A stretch of DNA of 64,000 bases from Thiohalocapsa halophila (GCF_016583825.1 NZ_NRRV01000002.1:1-64000); one strand, 5' to 3'; positions 38,936-48,781 are shown, counted from the stretch's first letter. A program made the numbers and translations. The notes: a model not told the origin generated them from the sequence alone.

Positions 38936-39223
38936 AAGGCCACCGTCCGCGTCCAAGGCGCGCTGATCCTGGACGACGCCACCGAGCTCTATCCCGACCT
39001 CTGCGTGCTGCGCCTGCGCGACGACCGCTACCGCAGCGCCAATCCCGTCGGCGACGACGTGCTGCTCCTGATCGAAGTCGCCGACGCCGGCCTGACCCTC
39101 GAGGGCACCGTCAAGCTCGCCAAGTACGCCCGCGCCGGCATCCAGCGCTGTTGGCTCGCGGACCTGATCTTGCGAAAGACATCGATGCAGTTGCTGCATG
39201 GTTCCGCCGCGGAGCCGCCGTAG
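38936..39223 (+). pseudogene. decayed Uma2-family (DUF820) gene
   Basis: A readable fragment without a start codon in the proper frame. Its core phrases (RVQGALILDD, ELYPDLCVLRLRDDRY, VLLLIEVADAG, VKLAKYARAGIQRCWLADL) match Uma2-type putative nucleases, including the D, E and K of the catalytic pattern. The N-terminal 60 residues expected are missing or in another frame, and the C-terminus is cut short. It is probably a remnant; an intact but different Uma2 gene lies at 45496. Confidence 0.65.
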
Positions 39224-39290
39224 CGGCCTGACTCGGCGAGGCCGGACGACAAGCAATTTGACGACATAGGATTTCAGGCAGGCGCAATAT

Positions 39291-39318
39291 TTGACATTGT
39301 CAAAGAAATCGCTATTCT
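39291..39318 (+). promoter_or_regulatory. promoter with palindromic operator for the XRE-ImmA/PIN unit
   Basis: TTGACA at 39291-39296 and TATTCT at 39313-39318 are 16 bp apart, a good sigma-70 promoter. The -35 lies inside a perfect palindrome, TTGACATTGTCAA (39291-39303), so a repressor bound there would block the promoter. The XRE domain encoded downstream is the obvious candidate (inference). A second TTGAC lies 33 bp upstream at 39258-39262. Confidence 0.6.
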
Positions 39319-39374
39319 TGCCAGCAGTGGAAGCCAAGCGAGCGATACGCCCGTCGCTATCGCTACCGTCCCAT

Positions 39375-39521
39375 ATGGCCGAGAACGAGACCCTGGACCT
39401 AAGAAGCAGCCCGCGGTGGAATCAGGCGCGCCGTCTCATTCAAGCGGGAGCGAGCCCGGATGAGCTTGCTCCGGAACTGCTTCGAGACACTGACCACCAT
39501 GCCGATGCATCAGGTTTCTGA
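39375..39521 (+). CDS. possible short leader or antitoxin-like peptide
   Basis: A 48-residue reading frame between the palindromic promoter and the XRE-ImmA gene: it opens MAENETLDLRSSPRWNQA and has a short amphipathic helix (ARRLIQAGASPDELAPELL). It overlaps the beginning of the next gene in another frame. No family is recognised and no strong ribosome binding site is seen. It may be a real small gene or a chance frame. Confidence 0.3.
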   Translation: MAENETLDLRSSPRWNQARRLIQAGASPDELAPELLRDTDHHADASGF

Positions 39522-40713
39522 AGCGCAGACCGGCGTCATCGCCGCACGCCTGCTGGAGGCCCGCAAGGCCGCCGGACTCACGCAGCAGGAGGCAGCAGGC
39601 CAGTTGGGCGTGAGCCGGCCGACGTTGATCGCGATCGAGAAGGGCACGCGGGCGGCGAAGCCCGCTGAAGTGGTCAAGTTGGCGAGCTTGTACGGCCGCA
39701 CGGTCAACGAGCTGGTCCGCCCGGGCGCCGAGCCGCAGCCCATCGAGCCGCATCTGCGGGCATCCCTGCGCGCCGACATGGATGCCGAGCTGCAAGCCGT
39801 CATCGGCGAGCTGACCGCCTTCGCAGATGATTACCGGACGCTGGAGCAGCTCACCGGCAGCGAGCCGTTCCGGCGCTTCCCGCCGGAGGTCTCGGTGCCG
39901 CAGCGCGTGGATGTGGCGGCCTTCGCGGAGGACGTGGCGATCCGCGAGCGCTCCCGGCTGCACCTGGGCGATCAACCCGTCTACGAGCTGCGCTCCCTGG
40001 TGGAGCAGGCCGGTGTGCATGTCTTCTACGGCGGCCTGCCCTCGCGACTCGCGGGCCTTTATGCCTTCGTGGCCGACCTCGGCTACTGCATCCTGATCAA
40101 CCGCAAGCACCCGCCGGAGCGCCGCCGCTGGACGCTGTCGCACGAGTACGCCCATTTCCTCGCGGACCGGCACAAGCCCGGTGTCGACACGGTCCAGACG
40201 CCCAAGCGGAAACCGCTGTCGGAGCGCTTCGCCGATGCCTTAGCCGCCAGCTTTCTGATGCCGGAGACGGCTGTGCGCCGATATTTTCTGGCCGTCACCG
40301 AGCGCACGGGCGATTTCCAGACCGCGGACCTGAGCCGCCTCGCCCACCACTTCTACGTCTCCGTGCACGCGGCGGCCCTGCGGCTGGAGGACCTGGGGCT
40401 GCTCACCCGCGGCACCTGGGACGCACTGACCGAGCGTGGCTTCAAGCCCGGCGCCGCGCGTCAATTGCTCGGCCTGCCCACCCGCCCGCCGTCCGAGGAC
40501 CCTTATCCCGAACGCTACCGTTACCTCGCGGTGCAGGCGTACCTCAAGGAGGCCATCAGCGAGGGTCAGCTTTCGAGATTCCTGCGCACCGACCGGGTGA
40601 CCGCCCGGGAGATGGTCGATGCGACCCTGACCTCCAGGGACCTGGACGCGGAAGGGCATGAGCAATCGGTGCAGATGCCGGAGCAGCTGTCGCTGTTCGA
40701 TCTGGCGTTCTGA
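39460..40713 (+). CDS. XRE regulator fused to ImmA/IrrE metallopeptidase
   Basis: About 417 residues (shorter if it starts at 39496 or 39502). Residues 25-80 form an XRE helix-turn-helix (RLLEARKAAGLTQQEAAGQL, then VSRPTLIAIEKGTRAAKP). The central ImmA/IrrE peptidase domain has the zinc site SHEYAHFL (HExxH) near residue 230 and FADALAASFLMPE. A C-terminal segment of about 120 residues follows. This is the COG2856-XRE layout that controls toxin-antitoxin and mobile-element genes by self-cleavage or repressor cleavage. The PIN gene follows after 14 bp. Confidence 0.85.
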   Translation: MSLLRNCFETLTTMPMHQVSEAQTGVIAARLLEARKAAGLTQQEAAGQLGVSRPTLIAIEKGTRAAKPAEVVKLASLYGRTVNELVRPGAEPQPIEPHLRASLRADMDAELQAVIGELTAFADDYRTLEQLTGSEPFRRFPPEVSVPQRVDVAAFAEDVAIRERSRLHLGDQPVYELRSLVEQAGVHVFYGGLPSRLAGLYAFVADLGYCILINRKHPPERRRWTLSHEYAHFLADRHKPGVDTVQTPKRKPLSERFADALAASFLMPETAVRRYFLAVTERTGDFQTADLSRLAHHFYVSVHAAALRLEDLGLLTRGTWDALTERGFKPGAARQLLGLPTRPPSEDPYPERYRYLAVQAYLKEAISEGQLSRFLRTDRVTAREMVDATLTSRDLDAEGHEQSVQMPEQLSLFDLAF

Positions 40714-40727
40714 AGGCTGCGTCGGCC

Positions 40728-41294
40728 ATGTCAGAGACCGTCGTTCTGGACGCCTGCTGCCTCATCAACCTCGCCGCCGCCGATGCGCTGGACACCTGGC
40801 TCGGCGGTCTTGGGCTCGCCTGGATGCTGCCGGAGGCGGTGCTGCACGAAGCGCTGTTCCTGCGTGGCGGCGACGCCGCCGCCGGCGAAGCCGAAACGGC
40901 TGACGCTACCGAGCCCGTCCGCGAGCGCCTCATGCTCGAGCCGTACATCGCGGGCGGGTTGCTCACCATTGTGCAGCCCCAGACCGATGCCGAGCTCGCC
41001 GCCTATGTCGACCTCGCCCGCGAGCTGGACGACGGCGAGGCCATGGCGCTCGCCATCGCCCAGCGCCGCGGCTGGCAGCTCGCCACCGATGACCGCAAGG
41101 CGATTCGACTGGCCGACGACGCGCGCGTACCAGTGCTGACCACGCCCACGGTGGTCAGGCGCTGGGCCGACCAGCTCGACCCCTCGGCAGCGGACCTCCG
41201 CGCCGCGCTCACGGCCATCCGCGACCGAGCCCGCTTCCTGCCCAGTGGGCGCGATCCGCTGTGCGATTGGTGGATGGCGCAGCTGCGGACATAG
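40728..41294 (+). CDS. PIN-domain nuclease, probable toxin partner
   Basis: A 188-residue PIN-like protein. The first acidic site is VVLDACCLINLAAADAL, the second is ELDDGEAMALAIAQRRG, and the third ATDDRKAIRLA, the usual spacing of a metal-dependent RNase. An insert of about 35 residues after the first helices is alanine-rich. It starts 14 bp after the XRE-ImmA gene, so the two are one operon. PIN genes paired with COG2856-XRE genes have been proposed as toxin-antitoxin systems; there is no proof of toxicity here. Confidence 0.8.
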   Translation: MSETVVLDACCLINLAAADALDTWLGGLGLAWMLPEAVLHEALFLRGGDAAAGEAETADATEPVRERLMLEPYIAGGLLTIVQPQTDAELAAYVDLARELDDGEAMALAIAQRRGWQLATDDRKAIRLADDARVPVLTTPTVVRRWADQLDPSAADLRAALTAIRDRARFLPSGRDPLCDWWMAQLRT

Positions 41295-41395
41295 CCGCCG
41301 CAAGCCCGCCTCCCCTCTCGTTGCGCCGCTCCCGCGGCCTGTCGCGCGGGCAAGGCAGCAGATCGGCCTGTCCCTGACGCGGCGCGGGAGCGGCG

Positions 41396-41420
41396 CGCGA
41401 CGACGCAGAGCGTCGTCGCG
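41396..41420. other. perfect 11-bp inverted repeat
   Basis: An 11-bp stem (cgcgacgacgc / gcgtcgtcgcg) with a 3-nt loop about 100 bp after the PIN gene. No T-run follows, so it may be a rho-dependent terminator, an RNA stability element or a protein site. Confidence 0.6.
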
Positions 41421-41541
41421 ATCACGAATCGGTGGCTACACACAGCGCCGGCCGGATTTGCAGCGACGAGCATGATCCGTAAGGATGAGCGTCGACCGTG
41501 CCATTCTCTGATCGGTTGCTGCGCGTGACCTGCCCCCTTCC

Positions 41542-43014
41542 TTGAGCCCCAAACGCCACCTTAGCCCCGACGACCGGGCCTACTTCGGCCTGCTGTGCGA
41601 GACGGTGTTCGCCAATCCCTTCGCGGCGGACCGCGGACGGCTCGCGCGATTGCTCGGCAACGACGCGTCGGCGCCGTCTGCAGAGCTGGTCTCCCAGGCG
41701 GTGGAATACCACCGGTTGATGCCCGGTCTGGATGCGCGGCTCGGCAAGCTCGCGGTGGGCGGGCTCGCGCGGCTCCAGGACTTCGCCGGCGAGGACCGGG
41801 CGTTGATGCGCCGGGTGTTTCTATTCCATTGTTACCAGCGCTTCGCGGAGCGCTTCGACCCGCTCATCGCCCGCGGCGGCAGCGGCGGGCTGGGCCGCGG
41901 GCTGGCACGGGAGCTGACGGAGGCGCTGGCGGGGTGCGGCTTCGAGCCCAACGAGCAGCGGCGCTGGATCGCACTCTACTACCAGCTGCGCCGGGCCTAT
42001 TTCTTCATCGACCAGGCGCTGGTGGGCCGCAGTGCGCCCATGCGGGCGCTGCGCCAGGCGCTCTGGAACAGCGTCTTCACGGCGGATCTCGCCAGCTATG
42101 CGCTGCTGCTGTGGGAGCGGTTGCAGGACTTCCCGACGCTCTTGCTCGGCGAGACCGGCACCGGCAAGGGCCAGGCGGCGGCGGCCATCGGCCGCTCCGG
42201 CGTGATTGTGCTCAATAAGGCCGGCGACGGCTTCAGCCGGCCCATCGCCGACGGCCTCATCGCCACCAATCTGTCGGCGCTGTCGGAGGGCCTGATCGAA
42301 TCCGAGCTCTTCGGCCACCGTAAGGGCGCCTTCACCGGCGCCGTGGAGCATCACGAGGGGCTGTTCGCCCGCTGCGATGCTCAGGGCACCTTGTTCCTGG
42401 ACGAGATCGGCGACCTCTCACTGCCAGTCCAGACCAAGCTGCTGCGCCTGCTCCAGGAGCGCAGCTTCTCGCCGGTGGGCAGCCACGAGGAGCGGCGCTT
42501 CGCCGGACGCATCGTGGCGGCCACCAACCGGCCGCTGGCGGCGCTTCTGGGCGGCGACGGCTTCCGTCTCGACCTGTTCTATCGGCTGTCGGCGAACATC
42601 ATCACGCTGCCAACGCTGCGCGAGCGCCTCGATGCCGACCCGGCGGAGCTGGAGGAGCTGGTGGATGCCCTGCTGGTACGTCTCGCCGGCGACGCCGCGG
42701 CGGCGCTGCGCGCGCGGGTGCTCGACGCATTGCGACAACTACCTGGGGGCTATCCCTGGCCCGGCAATGTCCGCGAGCTGGAGCAAGCGGTTCGGCGGAT
42801 CATCCTCACCGGCGGCTATGCGCCGGACCCGCTGCCGCAGCGCGCCGACCAGGATGCCTGGCTCGAGGCCGCAGCGGCCGGCCGGCTGGACGCACCAGCA
42901 CTGCTCGGCGGCTATTGTCAGCGGCTCTACCAGCGCCTCGGCACCTACGAGGCCGTCGCGCGCGTCACCGGTTTCGACCGGCGCACGGTGAAGCGCCATT
43001 GCCAGACGGCGTGA
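41542..43014 (+). CDS. sigma-54-dependent activator with unknown N-terminal domain
   Basis: About 490 residues. The central AAA+ domain (residues 190-420) has GETGTGKG as Walker A, the sigma-54 contact loop [17 protein letters not shown] as Walker B, and [10 protein letters not shown]. The C-terminus ([19 protein letters not shown]) is a helix-turn-helix. The first 180 residues match no receiver, GAF or PAS domain that I know and are likely a sensor of a new kind. The start is a TTG with no clear ribosome binding site, so the N-terminus is uncertain. No sigma-54 target gene could be picked out nearby. Confidence 0.8.
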   Translation: MSPKRHLSPDDRAYFGLLCETVFANPFAADRGRLARLLGNDASAPSAELVSQAVEYHRLMPGLDARLGKLAVGGLARLQDFAGEDRALMRRVFLFHCYQRFAERFDPLIARGGSGGLGRGLARELTEALAGCGFEPNEQRRWIALYYQLRRAYFFIDQALVGRSAPMRALRQALWNSVFTADLASYALLLWERLQDFPTLLLGETGTGKGQAAAAIGRSGVIVLNKAGDGFSRPIADGLIATNLSALSEGLIESELFGHRKGAFTGAVEHHEGLFARCDAQGTLFLDEIGDLSLPVQTKLLRLLQERSFSPVGSHEERRFAGRIVAATNRPLAALLGGDGFRLDLFYRLSANIITLPTLRERLDADPAELEELVDALLVRLAGDAAAALRARVLDALRQLPGGYPWPGNVRELEQAVRRIILTGGYAPDPLPQRADQDAWLEAAAAGRLDAPALLGGYCQRLYQRLGTYEAVARVTGFDRRTVKRHCQTA

Positions 43015-43123
43015 GGGGCAGATACAGCCACCGCAGAGGGCCCCGAAAAGCGCAACAGGCACCGCCTGCTGCTATGCTGCACAGCGGTGTTTGAAGCCGA
43101 GCCCCGCCTCATCGAGCCCGCCC

Positions 43124-44482
43124 ATGATCGATCCCGACGCCCTCTGGACCCCCGACGCCTTCGCCGAGCTCACTGGGGGCCGTTGGCTGGTGCCGCCACA
43201 AGACCCAGCGGCGGCCATCACCGGCGTCGGCATCGACAGCCGGACCCTCGCCCCCGGCGAGGCCTTCGTCGCCATCGCCGGTGAGCGCTTCGACGGCCAC
43301 GCCTTCCTGGACAAGGCACAGGCGGCGGGGGCGCCGCTCGCCATCGTGGAGCGGGATATGGCGCCGCCGGACAATGCGGACGACGGCTTGGCGTTGCTGC
43401 GGGTGGACTCGACAGTGGCGGCGCTGCAGGCCCTGGCAGCGCGCTGGCGGGCGGTGCTGGGCGCCGCCGGCTGCCGGATCATCAGCGTCTGCGGCAGCAA
43501 CGGCAAGACCACCACCCGCCACCTGATCCACCATGTGCTCAGCCATGCCGGGCTCGCCGGCAGTCAGAGCCCGAAGAGCTTCAACAACCACCTCGGGGTG
43601 CCGCTGACGCTCCTCGGCGCCAAGGCGGGGGATGACTTCCTGGTGGCTGAGATCGGCACCAATCACCCCGGCGAGATCGATGCCCTCGCCGCCTTGGTGC
43701 GCCCAGACATTGCCGTGGTCACTAGTATCGGCGAAGAGCACCTGGAATTCTTCCGCGACCTGCACGGCGTCGCCCGGGAGGAGTCGGCGGTGCTGGCACA
43801 TATCGCCGCCGGCGGCGGCGCCGTGCTGCCGGCAGAGGACCGACTGCCGGTGCCCTTGACCCTGCCGCCCGAGCCCGCCTTCACCGTCACGCACTTCGAC
43901 CTGGACCCCGTCGCCGCCGGCCTGGCGCTGCCCGGTGAGCACAATCGGCTCAATGCCTCGGCCGCCACCGCCGTGGCGCGCTGCTTCCGTATCGGCGACG
44001 AGGCCATTGCGGCCGCCTGGCCCGCCGCCGGCCATGCGCCCATGCGGGGCGAGCTGCTGCATGCCGACGACCCCGCCCGGCCGACGGTCATCAACGACGC
44101 CTACAACGCCAATCCCACCTCCATGCGCGCGGCGCTCGCGGTGCTGGGCCAATACCCGTCGCCGCGCCTGGCGGTGCTCGGCGACATGCTGGAGCTGGGC
44201 CCCGTCGCCGCCTCCGCCCACCGCGACATCGCCGCGCTGGCGGCGGACACCGCCGAGCACTGCGTGCTCATCGGCCCCCGCTTCGCAGCCGCCGCGGCAC
44301 AGCTGGCGCTGGACGCGCGCGCGGTGAGCGCGTATCCGGAATGGACCCACACCTTGGCGGCGGACATCGCTGCCGGCCTGGAAGCGGACGCGACCGTGCT
44401 CATCAAGGGCTCCCGCGGCATGGCGGTGGAGCGCCTGCTGCCGGCGCTGGACAGCCGCTTCGACGCCGCCGGCAGGGCTTGA
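43124..44482 (+). CDS. murF: UDP-N-acetylmuramoyl-tripeptide--D-alanyl-D-alanine ligase
   Basis: A 452-residue Mur ligase that adds D-Ala-D-Ala in peptidoglycan synthesis. The N-terminal uridine-binding domain ([21 protein letters not shown]) is typical of MurF. The ATP site is [14 protein letters not shown], followed by [11 protein letters not shown] and [11 protein letters not shown]; the C-terminal domain has [17 protein letters not shown] and VLGDMLELG. It stands alone here, though murF usually lies in the dcw cluster with murE and mraY. I chose the ATG at 43124, where the family begins. Confidence 0.93.
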   Translation: MIDPDALWTPDAFAELTGGRWLVPPQDPAAAITGVGIDSRTLAPGEAFVAIAGERFDGHAFLDKAQAAGAPLAIVERDMAPPDNADDGLALLRVDSTVAALQALAARWRAVLGAAGCRIISVCGSNGKTTTRHLIHHVLSHAGLAGSQSPKSFNNHLGVPLTLLGAKAGDDFLVAEIGTNHPGEIDALAALVRPDIAVVTSIGEEHLEFFRDLHGVAREESAVLAHIAAGGGAVLPAEDRLPVPLTLPPEPAFTVTHFDLDPVAAGLALPGEHNRLNASAATAVARCFRIGDEAIAAAWPAAGHAPMRGELLHADDPARPTVINDAYNANPTSMRAALAVLGQYPSPRLAVLGDMLELGPVAASAHRDIAALAADTAEHCVLIGPRFAAAAAQLALDARAVSAYPEWTHTLAADIAAGLEADATVLIKGSRGMAVERLLPALDSRFDAAGRA

Positions 44483-44516
44483 CGGCGGACCGAGACGCGC
44501 GCACGGACAGACGGCC

Positions 44517-45302
44517 ATGGGCAGCGACCCCGAGCGCACCGGCAACCGCATCCAGGTCATCGACCGCGCGGCGGCGCTGCTGGACGCCATCGCGCGGTAT
44601 TCAGAGCCCGTGAGCCTCAAGGTCCTCGGGGCCGAGACCGGACTGCACCCGTCCACAGCCCACCGCATCCTGGCGTCGCTGGCGGACAACGGCTTCGTGG
44701 AGCGCGACGCCGGCGGGCACTATCGCCTTGGGCTGCGGCTGCTTCAGCTCGGCGTGCGCCTGCACGGCGACGTGGACATGCGCGCGCTGGCCCGGCCGGT
44801 GATGGAGGCCCTACGGGACCGGCTCGGCGAGACCATCAACCTCACCATCCGCGAGGGCGATCAGGTCGTCTACATCGAGAAGGCGACGCCCAACCGCAGC
44901 ATCCATGTCCAGCAGCTCATCGGCTCCCGCGCCCCGCTGCACGTGACCGCCGTCGGCAAGCTCATGCTCGCCGCCGGCGGCGAGGCGGCCATCCGCGCCT
45001 ACGCCGAGCGCACCAACCTGCCCGCCTACACCCGCAACAGCATCACCAAGGTGGAGCGGCTCATCGCCGAGTGCGCCCAGGTCCTGGAGTCCGGCTACGC
45101 CTTCGACAACCAGGAGGCGGAGATGGACGTCGGCTGCATCGGCGTACTGCTCACGGACGCCACGGGCCGCGTCGCCGGCGGGCTTTCCGTGTCCGCCCCC
45201 ATCGAGCGCCGGCAGATGGACTGGATTGAGCCGCTGACAGCGGCGGGGCAGGAGATCTCCGACCAGCTCGGCTCGCGCCCACAGGGTCGGCGACGGCACT
45301 GA
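44517..45302 (+). CDS. IclR-family transcriptional regulator
   Basis: A 261-residue regulator. The N-terminal winged helix (DRAAALLDAIARYSEPVSLK, then GLHPSTAHRILASLADNGFV) binds DNA. The C-terminal IclR effector domain covers residues 85-255, with INLTIREGDQVVYIEKA, HVTAVGKLMLA and AEMDVGCIGVLL typical of it. Such proteins usually control catabolic genes; the target and effector are unknown, as no catabolic operon is adjacent. It follows murF by 34 bp. Confidence 0.92.
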   Translation: MGSDPERTGNRIQVIDRAAALLDAIARYSEPVSLKVLGAETGLHPSTAHRILASLADNGFVERDAGGHYRLGLRLLQLGVRLHGDVDMRALARPVMEALRDRLGETINLTIREGDQVVYIEKATPNRSIHVQQLIGSRAPLHVTAVGKLMLAAGGEAAIRAYAERTNLPAYTRNSITKVERLIAECAQVLESGYAFDNQEAEMDVGCIGVLLTDATGRVAGGLSVSAPIERRQMDWIEPLTAAGQEISDQLGSRPQGRRRH

Positions 45303-45495
45303 CGGGGCTGGTCGCGGGGATCGAATGGACCCGCGTTGCGGATAATCCCGCATACCGTCGCCATATTGCAGACCCGCGGGCTTGAGAGGATCGTTCTGTA
45401 TACCGTCCCGGCATTGGTGGCGGGCTCGGCGGGGTGTCGGCTATGATCCGGGCCTGAGGCGGCGGAGTCGGCCGCAGCGAGGTCGCCGGTGATCT

Positions 45496-45987
45496 ATGTC
45501 TATCGACAGCAAGTTCCTGCGCGCCGACGAGCTCGGCATTCGGCTCGAGATCGTCAACGGGCTCGCCATCTGGGAAGCGCAACCGCTCTATCGGCACCAG
45601 AAGCACGTGGAGCGCATCGCGCAGACCATCGAGCCGGCCGTCGGAAGCGCCGCCTGTGACTGCGTGCACGCACTGGATGTCTACATCCAATTCCCGAATG
45701 GCCTAAAGCGCCCGGACATCTCCATCTTCTGCCGCGAACCCGCTGACGAGGAGCAAGACAGCGCGCTGACGCTGATCCCAGAAGCGGTAGTGGAGGTGGT
45801 GAGCCCCAACTACGAGGCCAAGGACCTGGAGATCGGCCCGCCCTTCTATCTGTCCCAGGGCGTCAAGGACGTGATCGTGTTCGACCCGCGTACGCTGCTG
45901 GTGCTGCATGTCCGCCAGGGCGGCGCCACGCGCAGCGTCGCACCCCAGCAGATCACACTCGCCTGCGGCTGCGGCCTTTCCATCTAA
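45496..45987 (+). CDS. Uma2-family (DUF820) putative nuclease
   Basis: A 163-residue protein of the PD-(D/E)xK-like Uma2 family. The core is RPDISIFCREP, then LIPEAVVEVVSPNYEAKDLE with the catalytic E and K, and FYLSQGVKDVIVFDP. Genes of this family are abundant in some bacteria, often in many copies, and their role is not settled. Length is near the family minimum. There is a decayed relative at 38936. Confidence 0.8.
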   Translation: MSIDSKFLRADELGIRLEIVNGLAIWEAQPLYRHQKHVERIAQTIEPAVGSAACDCVHALDVYIQFPNGLKRPDISIFCREPADEEQDSALTLIPEAVVEVVSPNYEAKDLEIGPPFYLSQGVKDVIVFDPRTLLVLHVRQGGATRSVAPQQITLACGCGLSI

Positions 45988-46114
45988 CGGCGCAATCTGG
46001 GAGTTAAGGTTACCGTCCCTAGAATTGGGTTTCGGGGACGGTTGCTTGGATTCCCGTGAGGCGTCCGTGCTCCGGCTGCCCGTCTGCCGCCGGGCGGCCG
46101 CCCGACGGTGCGGC

Positions 46115-48781
46115 TCAGTCCTGCTCCTGCCCCAGGCTCTTGGAGACCACCTCGTAGACGTCGTTGGAGAGGCCTTCCACCTCCAGGATGCGCTCCAGCT
46201 GGGCTCGGATCAGGGCCTGGCGGATCTCATCGTAGCGCCGCCAGCGGGTCATGGGATAGAGCAGGCGGGAGGCGATCTGCGGGTTCAGCGGGTCCAGCTC
46301 CAGGATGCGGTCGGCGAGGAAGCGGTAGCCGGCGCCGTCGACGGCGTGGAAGCGCAGCGGATTGCCCACGGCGAAGGCGCCGATGAGCGCGCGCACCCGG
46401 TTGGGGTTGGTGAGCGTGAATTTGGGGTGCTCCAAGAGCCCCTCCACCCGTTCCAGAGTATCCGGGCGGCTGCTCTGGGCCTGGAGCCCGAACCATTTGT
46501 CCAGTACCAGCGGGTCTTCGGCCCAGCGCTGGTAGAAGGCCGTAAGAGCCTGCTCCCCCGCATCGCCGACGTGCTCGGGGTCGGCATCCACCAGGCAGCG
46601 CAGCGCGGCGATGACGTCGGTCATGTTGTGCCCGGCCTCGAACTGGGCCCGGCAGCGCTCGACGATGTCCGGCGTCGGCGCGCGCATGAGATAGCCCAGC
46701 GCGGCGTTGCGCAGCGCCCGTCGGCCCATGGCGGCGGGCGAGAGGTCGTATTCGACGGGCTCCTGGTTGCGCTCGAGCACACCGAGCAGCGCGTCCCGGA
46801 GCTGCTCGCCGATGGCGGCGGCCAGCTGCTCGCGGGCGCGGTGGATGCCGTCCACGTCGACGACGGTCATCTGATCGCCGAGGTAGCTCTCCGACGGCAG
46901 GGTCAACACCTCCGCAAGCAGGGCCTGGTCGGCGTCGGCGTCGTCCTGCTTCAGCGCCCGGCCGACGGCCTCGATGTAGGCCTCCGGCACCGGTTTGTCC
47001 GACTCGGCGACGAGCTCCAACAGCAGCCGCACGCTCAGGCTCTGGGCGGCGTCCCAGCGGTTGAAGCCGTCGCTGTCGTGGGCCATCAGGAAGGTGAGCT
47101 GGGCGTCCGTGTAGGGGTAGCGCACGATCACCGGCGCCGAGAAGCCGCGCAGCAGCGACGGCACCGGCTCGGCGTCGAGTCCGACGAAGGTGAAGCGCTC
47201 CACCGCCTCGCGCAGCGCCAGCATGCGGGTACCGGGCGCCGGGGCCTCGGTCTCGCCGTCCAGCTGCACCGGCAAATCCGCCCCCGCGGCGTCCAGCAGC
47301 CCGACGGCAAAGGGGATCTGCAGGGGCAGCTTGGTGGACTGGCCGGGGGTGGTCGGCGTGTGCTGGCGGATCTCCAGGGTGTAGGCGCCGGTGTGCGCGT
47401 CGAAGCTGTCCGCGCACTCCAGCACCGGGGTGCCGGCCTGGGCGTACCAGCGGCGGAACTGGCTCAGGTCGATGTCGCCGGCCTCTTCCATGCAGCGCAC
47501 GAAGTCCTCAGTGGTGACGGCCTGGCCATCGAAGCGCTCGAAGTAGAGGTCGGTGCCTTTGCGGAAACGCTCCGGGCCCAGCAGGTTGGCCTGCATGCGC
47601 ACCACCTCGGCGCCCTTCTCGTACACCGTGGCGGTGTAGAAGTTGTTGATCTCGATGTAGGAGTCCGGGCGCACCGGGTGGGCCATGGGGCCCGCATCTT
47701 CCGGAAACTGCCGCGCGCGCAGCATGCGCACGTCCTCGATGCGCTTGACGCCGCGGGAGCTCTGGTCGGCGCTGAACTCCTGGTCGCGGTAGACGGTGAA
47801 GCCCTCCTTGAGGCTCAGCTGGAACCAGTCGCGGCAGGTGATGCGGTTGCCGGTCCAGTTGTGGAAGTACTCGTGGGCGACGACGCCCTCAATGCCGGCG
47901 AAATCCATGTCCGTCGCCGTGTCCGGCCGCGCCAGGATGTACTTGGCATTGAAGACGTTGAGGCCCTTGTTCTCCATCGCGCCCATGTTGAAATGGCTGA
48001 CCGCGACGATGTTGAACACGTCCAGGTCATACTCGCGCCCATAGCGCTCCTCGTCCCAGCGCATGGCGGCCTTCAGCGAGCGCATGGCGTGGTCGCACTT
48101 GTCGGTGTTCTCGGGCTCGACATAAATGTTGAGCGGGACCTCCCGGCCGGACAGGGTAGTGAAGCGGTCCGACACGGCGGCGAGATCGCCGGCCACCACG
48201 GCGAAGAGATAGCTCGGCTTCGGGAAGGGGTCGTCCCAGCGCGCGACCTTGCGGCCATCCTCCAGCGTCTCTTCGCCGACCGGATTGCCGTTGGCCAGCA
48301 GCACCGGGAAGCGCTCGGCGTCCGCCGCCAGCGCTACCGAGAAGCGGGTCATCACGTCCGGGCGGTCGATGAAGTACGTGATGCGCCGGAAGCCCTCGGC
48401 CTCGCACTGGGTGCAGAGCATGTCGCCGGAGACGTAGAGCCCTTCCAGCGCCGTGTTGTCCGCCGGGCGGATCAGCACGCGGGTGCGCAGCCGAAAGCGG
48501 TCCGGCACCCGGTGCACCACCAGGGCATCCTCGCGGATCTCGTACTCGGCCGGCGGCAGGGTGCGGTCATCCAGCGCCACTTCCAGCAGCTCCAGGTGCT
48601 CGCCGTCCAGGTACAGGTCGCCGTCGCCGCGCTTGGCCGCCGGATTACGGCGAAGATCCAATTCCGCGTGCACGGCCGTTTCCTCCAGCCCCAAGTCGAA
48701 GTGCAGCGCGGCCCGGTCGATGAGGAACTCGGGCGGGCGGTAGTCTTTGAGGTGGATGACCGGAGGCGTCGTTCGGTACAT
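46115..48781 (-). CDS. pepN: aminopeptidase N
   Basis: An 888-residue cytosolic M1 zinc aminopeptidase. Catalytic motifs are GAMENKGLN (substrate binding), VAHEYFHNWTGNR with the HExxH zinc site, and LKEGFTVYRDQEFS with the third ligand. The C-terminal alpha-helical domain is complete. It trims N-terminal residues during protein turnover. A GTG at 48811 in the same frame would add ten residues, but homology begins at MYRTTPPVIHLKDYRPPEF. It diverges from the glutaredoxin gene. Confidence 0.96.
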   Translation of the reverse strand: MYRTTPPVIHLKDYRPPEFLIDRAALHFDLGLEETAVHAELDLRRNPAAKRGDGDLYLDGEHLELLEVALDDRTLPPAEYEIREDALVVHRVPDRFRLRTRVLIRPADNTALEGLYVSGDMLCTQCEAEGFRRITYFIDRPDVMTRFSVALAADAERFPVLLANGNPVGEETLEDGRKVARWDDPFPKPSYLFAVVAGDLAAVSDRFTTLSGREVPLNIYVEPENTDKCDHAMRSLKAAMRWDEERYGREYDLDVFNIVAVSHFNMGAMENKGLNVFNAKYILARPDTATDMDFAGIEGVVAHEYFHNWTGNRITCRDWFQLSLKEGFTVYRDQEFSADQSSRGVKRIEDVRMLRARQFPEDAGPMAHPVRPDSYIEINNFYTATVYEKGAEVVRMQANLLGPERFRKGTDLYFERFDGQAVTTEDFVRCMEEAGDIDLSQFRRWYAQAGTPVLECADSFDAHTGAYTLEIRQHTPTTPGQSTKLPLQIPFAVGLLDAAGADLPVQLDGETEAPAPGTRMLALREAVERFTFVGLDAEPVPSLLRGFSAPVIVRYPYTDAQLTFLMAHDSDGFNRWDAAQSLSVRLLLELVAESDKPVPEAYIEAVGRALKQDDADADQALLAEVLTLPSESYLGDQMTVVDVDGIHRAREQLAAAIGEQLRDALLGVLERNQEPVEYDLSPAAMGRRALRNAALGYLMRAPTPDIVERCRAQFEAGHNMTDVIAALRCLVDADPEHVGDAGEQALTAFYQRWAEDPLVLDKWFGLQAQSSRPDTLERVEGLLEHPKFTLTNPNRVRALIGAFAVGNPLRFHAVDGAGYRFLADRILELDPLNPQIASRLLYPMTRWRRYDEIRQALIRAQLERILEVEGLSNDVYEVVSKSLGQEQD

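Noticed and set aside
41396..41420. CRISPR-like or attachment-site repeat after the PIN gene
   Set aside because: It is a single inverted repeat; no direct-repeat array, integrase or duplicated end was found.
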